Source: Bacillota bacterium
GTDB lineage: Bacteria; Bacillota; DTU030
DNA: 5,968 nucleotides
Reading direction: 5' to 3'
Assembly (NCBI GenBank): GCA_012842325.1
Contig: DUTA01000014.1
Coordinates: 1 to 5,968, forward strand
In this document: one piece after another, positions 5,047 through 5,968 of the stretch
Numbering within the stretch: the first letter of the stretch is position 1
Layout: the number at the start of each line of letters is the position of its first letter
The notes under the pieces: generated by a model
Databases searched by the model: none
Seen by the model: only the letters and a program-made list of their open reading frames with translations
What the model was told of the DNA's origin: nothing
Position numbers and translations under genes: made by a program

Positions 5047-5968
5047 AATATGCAGCGGGAAAAGTAATTTCTTGTTGTTATCCCATCATGATCCCGACGG
5101 AGACGCTATCGGCTCCCTGCTGGCCCTGGGCCTATCCCTGCAGAGGGCCGGGAAGAAGGTGATCATGGCCAATCCCGATGGCGTGCCCCATACTTTCCGC
5201 TTTCTGCCGGGCTGGAAGGAAGTCCGCTCCGATTATGGGGAATTGACGAGCTCCGAACTGAAAGCCCTGGAGGTAGTCGTTACCTTGGATACCGCCACCG
5301 AGGAGCGCCTGGGGGATTGGTCCCGTGTTCTGGAGAAGGGCTCTCATGTGGTGGTAAATATAGATCACCATCTTACCAACAGCAGGTATGGGCACATCAA
5401 CTGGATCGAAGCGGCCAGTTCCACCGGGGAGCTGGTACAGGCTCTGCTGGCGGGGCTGGGCTGGGAAATTGCTACCGATGTAGCCCTCTGCCTGTACACC
5501 GCCATCGTTACCGATACGGGCAGTTTTCGCTATGAAAATACAACCTACCAGACCCACTGCAATGTGGCGGCCCTGCTCCAAAGGGGGATCAATCCTGCCC
5601 AGGCGACGGAATATATCTATGAGACCAAACGGGAGGCGGCGGTGCGGCTTTTGGGGCGGGCCCTGGAAACCCTGCAGCTCAGTCCCGACGGCCGGATTGC
5701 CTGGCTGACCGTAACCAATTCCACCCTGGCCGCTGTGGGAGCGCGGGGGGAGGATGTAAACGGGATTGTAAACTATGCCAAGGAGATAGCCGGCGTTGAA
5801 GTGGGCATCCTTTTCCAGGACACAGGGGAAGGTGTAATAAAAGTTAGCCTCCGTTCCCGCCCTGCCGGGATCAATGTCAGTGAAATAGCCCAGAGGTTCG
5901 GGGGCGGAGGACATCCCCGGGCAGCCGGATGCCGGGTCCGGGGCTCCCTGGAGCAGGTGCGGGCTGAA
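5018..5968 (+). CDS. nrnA: DHH/DHHA1 phosphoesterase NrnA (nanoRNase/pAp phosphatase), 3' end cut by window
   Basis: NrnA-type enzymes degrade 2-5 nt RNA fragments and dephosphorylate pAp (3'-phosphoadenosine 5'-phosphate), using manganese in the cytoplasm. The frame is open for 317 codons to the right edge with no stop; the family is about 310-325 residues, so only a few are probably missing. The DHH domain shows HHDPDGDAIGS (23-33), Asp 91 in TLDTA, DHH itself at 116-118 (NIDHH), and VTDTG with Asp 166. The DHHA1 domain ends with GGGGHPRAAG (295-304), the substrate-binding glycine loop. All metal ligands expected for the family are visible. The ATG at 5018 has AAGGAG motifs at 5002-5007 and 5008-5013 and lies inside rbfA. 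Location after rbfA is common in Clostridia, with truB usually next. Some relatives act on cyclic dinucleotides or their linear products, which the sequence alone cannot exclude. Confidence 0.93.
   Translation, partial: MQEEKKRAVEICSGKSNFLLLSHHDPDGDAIGSLLALGLSLQRAGKKVIMANPDGVPHTFRFLPGWKEVRSDYGELTSSELKALEVVVTLDTATEERLGDWSRVLEKGSHVVVNIDHHLTNSRYGHINWIEAASSTGELVQALLAGLGWEIATDVALCLYTAIVTDTGSFRYENTTYQTHCNVAALLQRGINPAQATEYIYETKREAAVRLLGRALETLQLSPDGRIAWLTVTNSTLAAVGARGEDVNGIVNYAKEIAGVEVGILFQDTGEGVIKVSLRSRPAGINVSEIAQRFGGGGHPRAAGCRVRGSLEQVRAE

Noticed and set aside
5132..5914. Minus-strand frame of 260 codons opposite nrnA
   Set aside because: It mirrors the nrnA codons, which avoid triplets giving reverse stops. 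It lacks a recognisable domain, and nrnA has all its family motifs in the plus strand.

Overview
The window holds the nusA-infB operon of a Gram-positive bacterium. It is most likely a GC-leaning, possibly thermophilic Clostridia-type Bacillota of the Moorella/Desulfotomaculum sort. This rests on the gene order rimP-nusA-ylxR-ylxQ-infB-rbfA-nrnA, the purine-rich Shine-Dalgarno (SD) sites before nearly every gene, probable TTG starts, a short NusA without the proteobacterial C-terminal repeats, and a 682-residue IF2. The genus is inferred, not shown.

Layout. Bases 1-143 contain no gene I can recognise. They carry a 12-nt imperfect direct repeat and a 6-bp hairpin. A strong sigma-A-type promoter with an extended -10 lies at 144-172. 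It is followed by a leader of about 200 nt with strong predicted RNA structure: a 10-bp outer helix enclosing a perfect 11-bp hairpin that has only a weak U tail, then two smaller hairpins. Seven co-directional genes follow: rimP (386-844), nusA (892-2040), ylxR/rnpM (1949-2227), ylxQ (2211-2552), infB (2559-4607), rbfA (4651-5046) and nrnA (5018 to beyond the right edge). Three gene pairs overlap (92, 17 and 29 bp), infB starts just after ylxQ, and the gaps before nusA and rbfA are under 50 bp. One polycistronic mRNA with translational coupling is the simplest reading.

How the genes work together. RimP and RbfA mature the 30S subunit and IF2 starts translation on it. NusA controls RNA polymerase pausing and termination. 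YlxR/RnpM and YlxQ are small RNA-binding proteins. NrnA removes the very short RNA fragments left by RNA decay. The operon therefore links transcription, ribosome assembly, translation initiation and RNA turnover. The leader hairpin is a good candidate for NusA feedback on its own operon, a mechanism known from Bacillus subtilis.

Novelty. The proteins are conserved housekeeping families and I see no new multigene system. The parts that deserve a second look are nucleotide-level: the nested leader RNA, a possible G-quadruplex over the rimP start, a 12-codon upstream ORF touching the nusA start by ATGA, and the 92-bp nusA/ylxR overlap preceded by a 10-bp tandem duplication that sets the relative frame of the two genes.
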